From NCBI RefSeq assembly GCF_002019795.1, contig NZ_KV917381.1:760001-824000 (forward strand): a stretch of 64,000 nucleotides of DNA, in the 5' to 3' direction. The notes below the pieces were generated by a model that saw only the letters and a program-made list of their open reading frames with translations, was not told where the DNA came from and ran no database searches. Origin of the DNA: Bacillus alkalicellulosilyticus (GTDB lineage: Bacteria; Bacillota; Bacilli; Bacillales; Bacillaceae_F). Positions 32,653 through 40,958 of the stretch are shown here, piece after piece (position 1 is the stretch's first letter; every line of letters begins with the position of its first letter). The position numbers and the translations under genes were made by a program.

Positions 32653-33873
32653 TTACTGTGCCTTTACTGGTCGTGTTTGCAAGTAAAGCTCCATGTCTGG
32701 ACTAGCCCCATTTATCAGGACTTCAGCAATTATTTTTGAAAGTATCATACTGTAGACAGTACCGTTATCACCGAAACCAAATAAAAAATGACAATTAGGA
32801 TATTCATCATACGTTCCGATGATTGGAAGTCCATCATTCGTGCCACCGTAAAAAGCGGTTAAATAAAACTCAGGTTCAATATAAATGTCTGGGAAGAGCT
32901 TATTAAACTCTTCGATTAGCTTATCTCTTTTATTGATTAATTTACTATCACGTTCATCTGGTTGTGAAGTGTTTTCATCTAAGCCACCGATAATAATTCG
33001 ATTATCCTTAGTCGTTCGGATATACGTATACGGTCTTGCTGTTTCCCAAATGATTGTTTTTTTGTGCCATGACGTAAAGTCTTCTACTGGTTTTGTTGTG
33101 ACGGTATAGGTACTGACAAAAGATGTTTTCTTTTCTTTTTTTATTTCTAATCCTTCGTACCCACATGCGACAATCACATGACGCGCTTGTATAGAGTGCT
33201 TGTTGTTTTTTGTGTAAATCGTAGCTTTTGATTGTTCAAACTTATGACCGTTCACTTCGGTGTTTTCATATATTTTTACGCCTCTTTTTGCAGCATATTG
33301 AAATAGTTGATGTGTAAAAGCAAATGGATTCATTTCAGCGTCATCATAAGAATAAAGAGCAGCATCTTTTTTAAAAGGATAACGTTCTTGAATTTGGGAA
33401 GCTGTAAGAAAATCGACCGGAAACCCTTCCTTAAGTAATAAATCATACTCTTCTTGCAACTTCTGCACATCTTCTTTTGTGCTTGCAAAATACAATGAAT
33501 CCCTCCTAGTAAATTCACAATCAATGTCACCGATTGAAGATGCCTGTTCAATCTCATTGATGGCTTGTTTACATAGCTGTAAATGCCTGGATATATATGA
33601 CTTCCCAAAGCTATTGACTAGATTAGTAAATAACCTCTCGCCAGAATATTGAATAATCGCTGTATTTGTACTCGTACTTCCACTTCCAATTGAATTTTTT
33701 TCGACGACGACAACATCTAAACCGGAATCTGCTAAGTAATAAGCACATTGAGCTCCTGAACTTCCACCCCCAATAATCAGTACGTCACATTCAAGATTTT
33801 CTTGTAAGGGTGGATATGTATATGGGTTTTTAATTGTAGTAGGCCAATAATAAGAGCCGGTTTGTAAATTCAT
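32653..33873 (-). CDS. FAD-dependent oxidoreductase (DAO/GlpO-like)
   Basis: A 406-residue flavoprotein of the D-amino-acid-oxidase family. The dinucleotide-binding motif is ECDVLIIGGGSSGAQCAYYL, VVVVEKNSIGSGSTSTNTAI. ARHVIVACGYEG is the second FAD contact, IRTTKDNRIIIGGLDEN and PNCHFLFGFGDNGTVYSMIL complete the fold. It would oxidise an amino acid or amine. Start ATG 33873 with AAAAGGAGTACGCTCAC. Monocistronic; the small Gly/Asn-rich gene lies upstream. Confidence 0.88.
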   Translation of the reverse strand: MNLQTGSYYWPTTIKNPYTYPPLQENLECDVLIIGGGSSGAQCAYYLADSGLDVVVVEKNSIGSGSTSTNTAIIQYSGERLFTNLVNSFGKSYISRHLQLCKQAINEIEQASSIGDIDCEFTRRDSLYFASTKEDVQKLQEEYDLLLKEGFPVDFLTASQIQERYPFKKDAALYSYDDAEMNPFAFTHQLFQYAAKRGVKIYENTEVNGHKFEQSKATIYTKNNKHSIQARHVIVACGYEGLEIKKEKKTSFVSTYTVTTKPVEDFTSWHKKTIIWETARPYTYIRTTKDNRIIIGGLDENTSQPDERDSKLINKRDKLIEEFNKLFPDIYIEPEFYLTAFYGGTNDGLPIIGTYDEYPNCHFLFGFGDNGTVYSMILSKIIAEVLINGASPDMELYLQTRPVKAQ

Positions 33874-33999
33874 GTGAGCGTACTCCTTTTTATGTAAGCA
33901 TTAGGTGTATTATTACCTAGTGTAATAAATCAATTCAATCTTTCCTTTTTTGTAAGAACATCGCTATCTATGAGCGACAGAATGATAAAAATCAATTCA

Positions 34000-34034
34000 A
34001 AAACACAGCAGGAAACCATCGCCTTGCTGTGTTT
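34000..34034 (-). terminator. Rho-independent terminator (minus strand)
   Basis: AAACACAGC / GCTGTGTTT stem with TTTTTG on the minus strand, downstream of the small gene 34045-34188. Confidence 0.75.
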
Positions 34035-34044
34035 CTCGGTTACA

Positions 34045-34188
34045 TTAATGTGTTCTTTTTGATTTGCTTCCTCGTCTTGAGTTATACTCATTACCTTTAT
34101 TGTTATCTCCGGCATCACCGTTTAATTGGCCGCCTCGTTCAGGAGCGCTTTGATTGGCGCTGCCCCCTTGATTGTTGCGTTTTGTCAT
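34045..34188 (-). CDS. Small hydrophilic Gly/Asn/Ser-rich protein, 47 aa
   Basis: ATG 34188 follows ATAGGAGGTGTATGTC (minus strand), an excellent SD. It encodes MTKRNNQGGSANQSAPERGG, then a disordered basic tail ending SKSKRTH. Composition (Asn, Gly, Gln, Ser, Lys, no hydrophobic core) recalls small acid-soluble spore proteins, but no known SASP signature is visible. A terminator follows. Confidence 0.7.
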   Translation of the reverse strand: MTKRNNQGGSANQSAPERGGQLNGDAGDNNKGNEYNSRRGSKSKRTH

Positions 34189-34375
34189 GACATACACCTC
34201 CTATTGCACAAAGTACTATTAGCATGCCAATAAATCAGCAAAAAAATGACTGTACAAAAGTATTTACTGTTTGTATAAAAAGACATTTGCGTGATATAGT
34301 AATCTCCATCACAGCTTGACAAAAGAAAGTTAAAAACATGAATAAAGAAAATAAACATACAGACGAGGTTTAACG

Positions 34376-35566
34376 ATGGCAACATTTCTTTTACTCATCA
34401 TTTATTTAGCATTTATTAGCTTAGGTCTACCGGATTCAATGTTAGGGGTAGCATGGCCAATTATGCAAGTAGACTTTGGAGCGCCACTTGAAACAGCCGG
34501 CTTGCTGTTTATGACGATAGCAAGCGGTACGATTATTTCAAGCTTACTGAGCGGGAAAATCCTGAAACGGTTTGGAACAGGAAAGGTTGCATTTGTCAGT
34601 ACACTCATGACTGCGTTGGCCTTACTCGGATTTGCTTTTTCGCCTTCTGTCACTTGGTTATTTTTATTTGCGATTCCACTTGGCTTAGGTGCTGGTGCCA
34701 TTGATGCAGGATTAAACGATTATGTCGCTGTTCATTATAAAGCCCACCATATGAGCTGGTTGCACAGTTTTTGGGGAGTCGGGGCAACTCTTGGACCTGT
34801 TATCATGGCCTATACCATCTCAGGTCAAAATTCATGGAGCAATGGATACCTAATCATTGCTGGGATTCAATTTTTGTTAGTGCTCATTCTTTTGTTTTCT
34901 CTGCCTTTATGGAACCGAAATAAACAAAATATCGAGGCTTCCTCTCAACAAGAAATTGAAGATACAACAGCTGACGAATATGCAATTGTAAAACCGCTAC
35001 AAGTCAGAGGTGTTAAATGGGCTCTCACCGTATTTTTGTTTTATTGTGGAATTGAGGCAACAGTTGGTCTATGGGGGAGTAGTTATTTAGTCCAAGTTAG
35101 AGATTTGCCAGCAGAAGTGGCTGCACAATTTGTCTCTATGTATTACGGTGGAATTACAGTCGGTCGATTTATTACTGGTTTTATTACGTTTAAAGTAAGT
35201 AATCGTACGCTCATTCTGTCGGGGCAGTTACTTGCATTTATTGGAGCGATTTTATTATTTTTACCCTTGCCCACGACACTTTTATTAGTAGGATTTGTTT
35301 TGGTTGGATTAGGGTTAGCACCAATCTTTCCTTGTATGATACATTTAACGCCAATCCGTTTTGGGAAAACACATTCCCAAACGATTATGGGCTATCAAAT
35401 GGCTGTCGCCTATACAGGCACAACATTCTTGCCACCACTTCTTGGGTTCATCGCGTCTTATTCGACAATAGGTATTTTCCCAGTCTTTGTTGTACTGATG
35501 GTTGCAGCTATGCTGATAAGTTCAGAGACGTTAGTTAATCTTTTAAAAACTAAAAAGTACGCGTAA
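34376..35566 (+). CDS. MFS transporter
   Basis: A 396-residue 12-helix major facilitator. GLPDSMLGVAWPIMQVDFGA at helix 1, the loop 2-3 motif LSGKILKRFGTGKV, ARGAGAIDAGLNDYV-like region (LGAGAIDAGLNDYVAVHY) and MSWLHSFWGVGATLGPVIM are typical of the fucose-permease-like/YfkF-type MFS branch. Substrate unknown. SD GACGAGGTTTAACG. It is followed by a terminator at 35585-35614. Confidence 0.85.
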   Translation: MATFLLLIIYLAFISLGLPDSMLGVAWPIMQVDFGAPLETAGLLFMTIASGTIISSLLSGKILKRFGTGKVAFVSTLMTALALLGFAFSPSVTWLFLFAIPLGLGAGAIDAGLNDYVAVHYKAHHMSWLHSFWGVGATLGPVIMAYTISGQNSWSNGYLIIAGIQFLLVLILLFSLPLWNRNKQNIEASSQQEIEDTTADEYAIVKPLQVRGVKWALTVFLFYCGIEATVGLWGSSYLVQVRDLPAEVAAQFVSMYYGGITVGRFITGFITFKVSNRTLILSGQLLAFIGAILLFLPLPTTLLLVGFVLVGLGLAPIFPCMIHLTPIRFGKTHSQTIMGYQMAVAYTGTTFLPPLLGFIASYSTIGIFPVFVVLMVAAMLISSETLVNLLKTKKYA

Positions 35567-35584
35567 CCTTTATTGAGTAAACAG

Positions 35585-35614
35585 AGCATTCCTTTAACCA
35601 AGGATGCTTTTTTT
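35585..35614 (+). terminator. Rho-independent terminator
   Basis: AGCATTCCTT / AAGGATGCT with loop TAACC, then TTTTTTT. Ends the MFS transcript. Confidence 0.85.
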
Positions 35615-35615
35615 C

Positions 35616-35645
35616 TTGTCAACATAAAGGGAAAAAATGTTAAAC
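35616..35645 (+). promoter_or_regulatory. Promoter of shared type
   Basis: TTGTCA (35616-35621), 18-bp spacer containing ATAAAGGGAAAAAATG, TTAAAC (35640-35645). Same layout as 8112-8141. Confidence 0.5.
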
Positions 35646-35701
35646 TAAAGAAGCAGTTAGAAAAAATGACTGATTTATTTGAAGGTTTAGGAGGAGTTAA
35701 G

Positions 35702-35908
35702 ATGGAGTGGGCTCAGTGGTTACAAGGTGGTCCTGAAACCTACCCTAATGAATGTTACCGTGAAAATGTGTCCTCTGACTGTCTACTTAATGACCCTTCT
35801 CAGTTCATAAGTATAATTTGGAATGAAGCATATGACCGTTTAAGCCATATTCCTTATAGTCATAAAAAGCTTGGTAAAGGAGGAATTCTCATTGAAACGG
35901 TGAAGTAA
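35702..35908 (+). CDS. Hypothetical protein, 68 aa
   Basis: Start ATG 35702 with TAGGAGGAGTTAAG is preferred. A longer ORF from TTG 35573 would read through the terminator and promoter. It encodes MEWAQWLQGGPETYPNECYR with two Cys and a Trp-rich N-terminus. No family recognised. The APH gene follows with only about 57 bp between. Confidence 0.6.
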   Translation: MEWAQWLQGGPETYPNECYRENVSSDCLLNDPSQFISIIWNEAYDRLSHIPYSHKKLGKGGILIETVK

Positions 35909-35964
35909 TGCTCCTTGTTCAAGTAACGATGATAAAACTATTAAATAGTGAGGGGAGAACTCAA

Positions 35965-36714
35965 ATGGAGTTAGGTAAGCCAATAGCTAAAGGAAATACG
36001 GCAAAAATATATCTTTCTGACGGAAAAATAGTGAAAGTGTTTAACAATTATTTGCCTGATACTGAATCTATTAGAGAAGCAAATAAACAAAAATTTGCCT
36101 ATGCGTGTGGCCTTCCTGTACCAAAGGTTCTAGATGTTACAAGGATAAATGGGGAACAAGCCATAATAATGGAATATGTTAAGGGGGAAACATTAGGAGA
36201 TTTATTCATGAATAATAAAGCTCAAGCAGAACATCACTTAACGATTTCAGTCGAAATGCAATTGAAAATACATAGTATTGTTCCTGACCGGGATGCAATT
36301 GAAACAATGTATGATAAATTATACCGTCAAATTGAAGCTGTAAAAATAGTAGATAAAAAGGTAAAGGCTGACTTGTTAAAGAAATTGGATTCATTTAACT
36401 TCGATAATAGACTTTGTCATGGAGACTTTCACATATTTAATGTGATTAAGACAGATAACAAAGTGGTCGTCATAGATTGGGTTGATTCAAGTGCTGGAGA
36501 CATACATGCTGATGTATATCGAACCTATCTTTTATATTCTCAATTTTCCTCTGAATTAGCTGAAATGTACTTACGAATTTATTGTGAAAAGAGCGGCGTT
36601 TTAAAGTCTGACGTTTTCCAATGGGCTCCAGTCATTGCTTGTGCAAGATTATCAGAAAATGTATCAAAGGAGATTGCCCAACAACTTATAAAGATAATCA
36701 ACCACTATTTATAA
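35965..36714 (+). CDS. APH-type phosphotransferase
   Basis: A 249-residue aminoglycoside/choline phosphotransferase-fold kinase. The ATP site is GNTAKIYLSDGKIVKVFNNY, the hinge AIIMEYVKGETLG, the catalytic Brenner motif RLCHGDFHIFNVI (HGDxxxxN) and the metal Asp VVIDWVDSSAGD. All catalytic residues are present, but the family phosphorylates many substrates and drug resistance is not implied. Start ATG 35965 follows GAGGGGAGAACTCAA. Confidence 0.88.
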   Translation: MELGKPIAKGNTAKIYLSDGKIVKVFNNYLPDTESIREANKQKFAYACGLPVPKVLDVTRINGEQAIIMEYVKGETLGDLFMNNKAQAEHHLTISVEMQLKIHSIVPDRDAIETMYDKLYRQIEAVKIVDKKVKADLLKKLDSFNFDNRLCHGDFHIFNVIKTDNKVVVIDWVDSSAGDIHADVYRTYLLYSQFSSELAEMYLRIYCEKSGVLKSDVFQWAPVIACARLSENVSKEIAQQLIKIINHYL

Positions 36715-36844
36715 CATAATGTACAGCCCTTATTGCATATGGTTGCATGTACTAAACAAGGAAATACTCCTTTTTTTGTCGAATTACAATAACAAGAGAT
36801 TGGTTAATTTTTGAAGGAATGTAAATGTAAGAAGGGGTGTTTCG

Positions 36845-37237
36845 ATGAAAAAGACAACGGTTTTTTCAGGTGTTATTGGACTTATTATTTTGCTAGTAAT
36901 TGTACTAATTCTTCCACAATATGAACAAATGCTTGATTTTCATAATACCACATGGGTTATTATTTATTCGATTTTATTAAGTTTATTGTATTTATTATTT
37001 GGTATATTCATTGAACTTAAAAGAGTTATTAAAATCTATTCAAAGAGAAACGTAAGCGTGAATTGGTTATTACTTAGTTTTGTTGTGATTTTAATAGTAG
37101 TTGTTTTTGTCCCAGATCCTTTTTGGTTTAGACCTTCTCTCATTATGTATTATTTTTTCAGTACGGAAGTACAGGTTATTCTAAATGTTTTAGCAGGAAT
37201 ATTACTAGTACGTGCATTCGATAAAGTGGGTTCATAA
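36845..37237 (+). CDS. Four-helix membrane protein, 130 aa
   Basis: Hydrophobic segments at about residues 5-24, 34-57, 74-92 and 100-124; MKKTTVFSGVIGLIILLVIV at the N-terminus. SD AAGAAGGGGTGTTTCG. Family not recognised. It ends with a terminator at 37257-37291. Confidence 0.65.
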   Translation: MKKTTVFSGVIGLIILLVIVLILPQYEQMLDFHNTTWVIIYSILLSLLYLLFGIFIELKRVIKIYSKRNVSVNWLLLSFVVILIVVVFVPDPFWFRPSLIMYYFFSTEVQVILNVLAGILLVRAFDKVGS

Positions 37238-37256
37238 GATTAAATTGACACTCAGT

Positions 37257-37291
37257 AGTACTTCTTCAATATGGAGGGAGTACTTTTTTAA
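37257..37291 (+). terminator. Rho-independent terminator
   Basis: AGTACTTC pairs with GGGAGTACT, followed by TTTTTTAACG. Confidence 0.7.
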
Positions 37292-37425
37292 CGTTTTTGA
37301 AAGAAGGGTAAGGATACTTCTTTAATTTATAAATATAAACAAAATAATACACATTTATGGTAAAATTTAGATTAGGAACAAGGTAGTAGGAATAGAGCAA
37401 ATTAATCTTAGGGGCTTGATTATTT

Positions 37426-37575
37426 ATGTTGGTTTTAGTCGCTTTTCTAACTTGTATGGCACTTGGTTCAGTATTAAATCTACTATTAAACACAACCAAA
37501 AAAGAAGATTGGCTCATGACCTTATGTATAAGTTTAATAATTTCAGTGTTTGTTCAATTTTTAAATGTTGTCTAA
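37426..37575 (+). CDS. Small two-helix membrane protein, 49 aa
   Basis: ATG 37426 preceded by TTAGGGGCTTGATT. Encodes MLVLVAFLTCMALGSVLNLL, a polar turn NTTKKEDW, and a second helix LMTLCISLIISVFVQFLNVV. A TATGGTAAAATT promoter-like motif lies near 37354-37366. Likely real because hydrophobicity alternates with a charged loop. No family known. Confidence 0.6.
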   Translation: MLVLVAFLTCMALGSVLNLLLNTTKKEDWLMTLCISLIISVFVQFLNVV

Positions 37576-37649
37576 ACCTGACATTTTTTGCTGGAGGTCA
37601 ACTTATGTATCTATCCTAAATATTACATAAATAAAGAAAAGATTTACCT

Positions 37650-38258
37650 ATGAAACTTTGTCCTGACTGTTATAGTGATAACATCGAAAGAACCTCATCA
37701 ATAGCGTTAAGAGTCATTATGTGTCTTATACTTATCTTTTTAATTCCATATGGTGTTTTTGTTTGCTGGGTCCCCTTTATTTTGCCACATAAGTTTAGCT
37801 GTTCCAATTGTTTCAACAACGGAAAAGAAGCAGAGTTGGTTTCAATAGATTGGCGAGACCGTGAAAAGCTAATAGAACAAGAAAAGGCATTTGAAGAGGA
37901 CGTTTTACCTTTGATGGAAAAATGGTTTGAACGAGAAGGAAAACTCTTTAAGTTATCTAGACGTGAACAAAAAAATTGGCTAATTGAAGTTTCAAATGAT
38001 AATACTAGAATATTTCGGATTAAGTATTATCGAGATAACACACTATACTTGATTGAAACTGAATTGGAGATAGTGGAATTTGACTTACAAGAAAATGAGA
38101 GTAAACCAACAATGGAGGGGAAGCTGTCATTAACTGATACTGAATTATCGTGTGTTCTTGAACGTAATATAGACAGTCTAAGAAACTATATCTCAACCAA
38201 CCACATACTAGTTGAACCATTTGAAATGAAAATGGGAGACCCGGAGTTTATTAATTGA
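37650..38258 (+). CDS. Zinc-ribbon plus membrane-helix protein, 202 aa
   Basis: An N-terminal CxxC (LCPDCYSDNIERTSS), one transmembrane hairpin (RVIMCLILIFLIPYGVFVCW) and a second CxxC (FSCSNCFN) form a zinc-ribbon split by a membrane segment. The C-terminal 130 residues are soluble and charged (WFEREGKLFKLSRREQKNWL). Weak SD. Family not recognised; membrane-tethered regulator-like design. Confidence 0.6.
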   Translation: MKLCPDCYSDNIERTSSIALRVIMCLILIFLIPYGVFVCWVPFILPHKFSCSNCFNNGKEAELVSIDWRDREKLIEQEKAFEEDVLPLMEKWFEREGKLFKLSRREQKNWLIEVSNDNTRIFRIKYYRDNTLYLIETELEIVEFDLQENESKPTMEGKLSLTDTELSCVLERNIDSLRNYISTNHILVEPFEMKMGDPEFIN

Positions 38259-38336
38259 ATTTGAACACAAGAAGACAAAGTTGCTGTAGGCATTTCTTTA
38301 AAAAATATGCACTTTAATGAAATGGGGGAACGTCCG

Positions 38337-38507
38337 ATGATGGTAATGGGGGATATTGTTATTCTTATAGTTTTATTAATGATGTTATTTTTTATTATTG
38401 GAGTAGCAATCTTTTTGGTCCTCTGGACTAAAAGTAGTTATCGTAAGAAAGACCAACAGATAAAGGAACTTCAAAAGGAAATTGAAGAACTAAAAAAATC
38501 AAAATAA
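38337..38507 (+). CDS. Small membrane protein with coiled-coil tail, 56 aa (DUF4083-like)
   Basis: Start ATG 38337 after ATGGGGGAACGTCCG. MMVMGDIVILIVLLMMLFFI forms the helix; DQQIKELQKEIEELKKSK is a heptad coiled coil. It resembles DUF4083 proteins of Bacillus. Forms a pair with the next gene, 15 bp downstream. Confidence 0.65.
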   Translation: MMVMGDIVILIVLLMMLFFIIGVAIFLVLWTKSSYRKKDQQIKELQKEIEELKKSK

Positions 38508-38522
38508 AAAGGGGAAAAGAAA

Positions 38523-38681
38523 ATGGATGCTATCGAGGCTATATTAAGTTTACTATTATTTGTGTTTATTGTTTATCTAATATCAAGAGTTGCTCATTAT
38601 ATGAATTATAAAAAGAAGAAGTTAGATGATATTTACAATAAGATAAACGAAATTAATGAGAACCTATCTAAAAAGGAATAA
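38523..38681 (+). CDS. Small membrane protein with coiled-coil tail, 52 aa
   Basis: ATG 38523 after AAAAGGGGAAAAGAAA. MDAIEAILSLLLFVFIVYLI forms the helix, then a Lys-rich stretch and DDIYNKINEINENLSKKE. Same architecture as its neighbour and as the inverted gene 20042-20200 (also 52 residues, MDAI start). A paired membrane coiled-coil complex is possible. Confidence 0.65.
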   Translation: MDAIEAILSLLLFVFIVYLISRVAHYMNYKKKKLDDIYNKINEINENLSKKE

Positions 38682-38731
38682 CAGCTCAATGTAAGGATAA
38701 AAGCTATATTTGAATAGGTAGGGTGGAGAAA

Positions 38732-39340
38732 GTGAAAAAGGTATTATATATTACAATCTTACTAGGAATATCAATAGTTATAAGTGCTTGCGGGGACAAT
38801 AGCATACCTCCGAATACAATCGTGGCTGCGGAGTTATCTGACAGAGAAAAAGGAATTCTATCAACTACATCAGTGGAATCCTTTGTGTTCGACTTTAGAG
38901 TTGATAGTGATTATAAAGAAGCATCTGTGTGGATTGAAAAGTATGAATTCGGTAAATTGGTAGATGACCAAGTAGGACACACTACAACTGCAGTTACGGA
39001 AAAAGGCTCCATTATTTTTGCAACTAATAGGCCAAATGAAATTCCAAACCAAACGATATTTAACATTGGAGTTACTAGCAATGGAATCACAGGGTCTTAT
39101 TCAATAGCTGATATTATTTCAAATCAAGACACTGATGGAATGTCTATCTTATGGGGGAGCATAACCGAAGAAATAGATATTACGAAAGGTGAGTTGGTTT
39201 TAGGAAGTATATATTATTCAAGGGACGAAGGTAACATGAGTTCAATTTCCACTGAGTTTTATAAGGATGTGGAAGGTCGAATCAATGAGATTAAAGACTA
39301 TGCCGTTGTTTACCTTATTAAAAGTGATTTTTCAAAGTGA
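38732..39340 (+). CDS. Lipoprotein, 202 aa
   Basis: Signal peptide MKKVLYITILLGISIVISAC with lipobox ISAC, then a beta-rich exported domain (VESFVFDFRVDSDYKEASVW, IEKYEFGKLVDDQVG). Start GTG 38732 with GGGTGGAG; GTG 38723 is within the SD. Function unknown. A terminator at 39359-39392 follows. Confidence 0.75.
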   Translation: MKKVLYITILLGISIVISACGDNSIPPNTIVAAELSDREKGILSTTSVESFVFDFRVDSDYKEASVWIEKYEFGKLVDDQVGHTTTAVTEKGSIIFATNRPNEIPNQTIFNIGVTSNGITGSYSIADIISNQDTDGMSILWGSITEEIDITKGELVLGSIYYSRDEGNMSSISTEFYKDVEGRINEIKDYAVVYLIKSDFSK

Positions 39341-39358
39341 CTTTAGGATATCTTGACA

Positions 39359-39392
39359 ATTGAGTTCCGCGTATAGGGAACTCAATTTTTTA
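39359..39392 (+). terminator. Rho-independent terminator
   Basis: AATTGAGTTCC pairs with GGGAACTCAATT, then TTTTTT. Confidence 0.85.
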
Positions 39393-39418
39393 ATAGAAAC
39401 CAAGAGGAGATGGTAAGA

Positions 39419-39673
39419 ATGCTGGAAAAGAAAAGAAAACTATTTTTTAGATTATCTGTCATCTGTATACTAATAGGAATTGCGACGTGGATACCTAACT
39501 TTATATTAGAGTACGGCTATAGTTATTGGCTGTTAACATTTATCATCAACCCACTGGGTATTATATTTGGCATCCTCGGAAGAAGTATTTGGACCGTAAT
39601 TGCAAATATTATTATGACGTTTAGCTTTTTTATCCTAATGTATGTAGGTTATTTATTTAATGTTGCGCTTTAG
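39419..39673 (+). CDS. Three-helix membrane protein, 84 aa
   Basis: MLEKKRKLFFRLSVICILIG starts helix 1; further helices at about residues 35-52 and 58-80. SD AAGAGGAGATGGTAAGA selects ATG 39419 over 39410. No family known. Confidence 0.65.
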   Translation: MLEKKRKLFFRLSVICILIGIATWIPNFILEYGYSYWLLTFIINPLGIIFGILGRSIWTVIANIIMTFSFFILMYVGYLFNVAL

Positions 39674-39751
39674 TGAGATATTTTTTACTGAGTGTTGAAG
39701 TATATGAGGAATAAGAGATAGTTTAGATGAGAAGAGAAAGGTGAGAAGAGA

Positions 39752-40141
39752 ATGGGACAAATAAAAATTTTTGGAGTAAACGATAAATTAAACCCTATAA
39801 AGCTAACATTATCAAATGTGATTCATTCGTGTATGATGGATGCACTTCAATTTCCTAAGGATAAGAAATTTCATCGTTTTTTTCCTATGAACAAAGAAGA
39901 TTTCTTTTATGCGAGTGGAAGAACTGAGGCCTATACCTTAATTGAGGTTAGTATGTTTGAGGGTCGAACAGTGGAAGCTAAAAAACTATTAATAAAGCTA
40001 CTATTTGAAAGAATCCATCGTGAATTAAAAATATCACCTCAAGATATTGAAATTACAATTTTTGAAACACCAAAGCATAACTGGGGAATAAGAGGCTTAC
40101 CCGGTGATGAGTTAACACTGAATTATAAAGTAGATGTATGA
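39752..40141 (+). CDS. Tautomerase family protein (YrdN-like)
   Basis: A 129-residue 4-oxalocrotonate-tautomerase-superfamily protein: IKIFGVNDKLNPIKLTLSNV, DALQFPKDKKFHRFFPMNKE, TEAYTLIEVSMFEGRTVEAK, LFERIHRELKISPQDIEITI, FETPKHNWGIRGLPGDEL. The catalytic Pro1 of classic members is replaced (M-G-Q), as in the 130-residue Bacillus YrdN type. SD AAAGGTGAGAAGAGA. Confidence 0.85.
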   Translation: MGQIKIFGVNDKLNPIKLTLSNVIHSCMMDALQFPKDKKFHRFFPMNKEDFFYASGRTEAYTLIEVSMFEGRTVEAKKLLIKLLFERIHRELKISPQDIEITIFETPKHNWGIRGLPGDELTLNYKVDV

Positions 40142-40204
40142 GAAAACAGTAGTCTTCACGGAGTGCTTTTCTAGTTTATTTCATGTGAAAAGGTGGGGAG
40201 CAAA

Positions 40205-40783
40205 ATGAAAAACTACTGGTTTTGTACGATTCTTTTTATTATGTTAGTAGGTAGTATGGGGTGTAGTGAAGAAACGACTAGTTCCATACCAACAGGAATG
40301 AAAGAGTTCACAAATGAAGAAGTAAACATTGCTACTATTATCGGAAAAGACTGGGTGGAGGTAGATGGAGAGCATATTAGTACTAATTCTGTTACGTTTT
40401 CAGTTGACCACAATACAGAGATATCGGTCCATACATCGAGTTATTTTGGAACGTATCATACAGATCATGAAGTAGACTTTCTTCAGGAGTACTATAAAAA
40501 TAGCAACTCATACGAAGAGTTCGTTGATTTATTTCTAGATAAAATTAAGGAAGAAACATCACACGAGCTTAAGGAGATTGAAAAAGTAAATAACAATACT
40601 CAAATTTTTGCGCAAACCACTGACTATTCAGAAATGGTTTTCTCTCTCATAGTAAAAGAAGAAACCCCATTTTTAATTGTTCATAGTAAGAGAACAGAAA
40701 ACCCTGAGCTAGAATTAATAAAAGACGGAGAAAGTTATCGTGATTTTGTTCAGATGGTACATCATACTGGACCGTTAAAATAG
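40205..40783 (+). CDS. Lipoprotein, 192 aa
   Basis: Signal peptide with lipobox VGSMGC, then a domain starting EETTSSIPTGMKEFTNEEVN and continuing VEVDGEHISTNSVTFSVDHN. Start ATG 40205 after AAAAGGTGGGGAGCAA. No family recognised. Exported, membrane-tethered. Confidence 0.75.
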   Translation: MKNYWFCTILFIMLVGSMGCSEETTSSIPTGMKEFTNEEVNIATIIGKDWVEVDGEHISTNSVTFSVDHNTEISVHTSSYFGTYHTDHEVDFLQEYYKNSNSYEEFVDLFLDKIKEETSHELKEIEKVNNNTQIFAQTTDYSEMVFSLIVKEETPFLIVHSKRTENPELELIKDGESYRDFVQMVHHTGPLK

Positions 40784-40958
40784 AGTTGCAGTTCTGCTGA
40801 AAGCAGATGGGAATTAATGATGCTTATACATCGGCGTACACTGAGGCAGTCACGTGGTCGACGCCATGCGTGTTTTGCACTCAGCAATATTTATATCATT
40901 CCTCATGGCGACTGAGCCGTAGAAAATCCATGAGAATGGTATATTTTTATGGGGGTGG
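40784..40958. other. Intergenic stretch of higher GC
   Basis: Contains GGCGT...ACGCC and other short inverted arms (CACTGAGGC, GCACTCAG) and is visibly richer in G+C than its surroundings. No ORF, repeat copy or known RNA family is recognised. Confidence 0.35.

Noticed and set aside
33930-34118. 62-codon minus-strand ORF
   Set aside because: It overlaps in another frame the small Gly/Asn-rich gene (34045-34188), which has a strong SD, and a terminator.
35573-35701. Upstream extension of the 68-residue gene
   Set aside because: The extension would translate through a terminator hairpin and a promoter; the internal ATG has an ideal SD.
37416-37619. 67-codon plus-strand ORF
   Set aside because: It is the shadow of the better small membrane protein at 37426-37575, which has a suitable SD and alternating hydrophobicity.
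40784-40958. Riboswitch or structured RNA in the GC-richer gap
   Set aside because: Short arms are present but no known riboswitch consensus is recognised and no terminator-antiterminator pair is seen.
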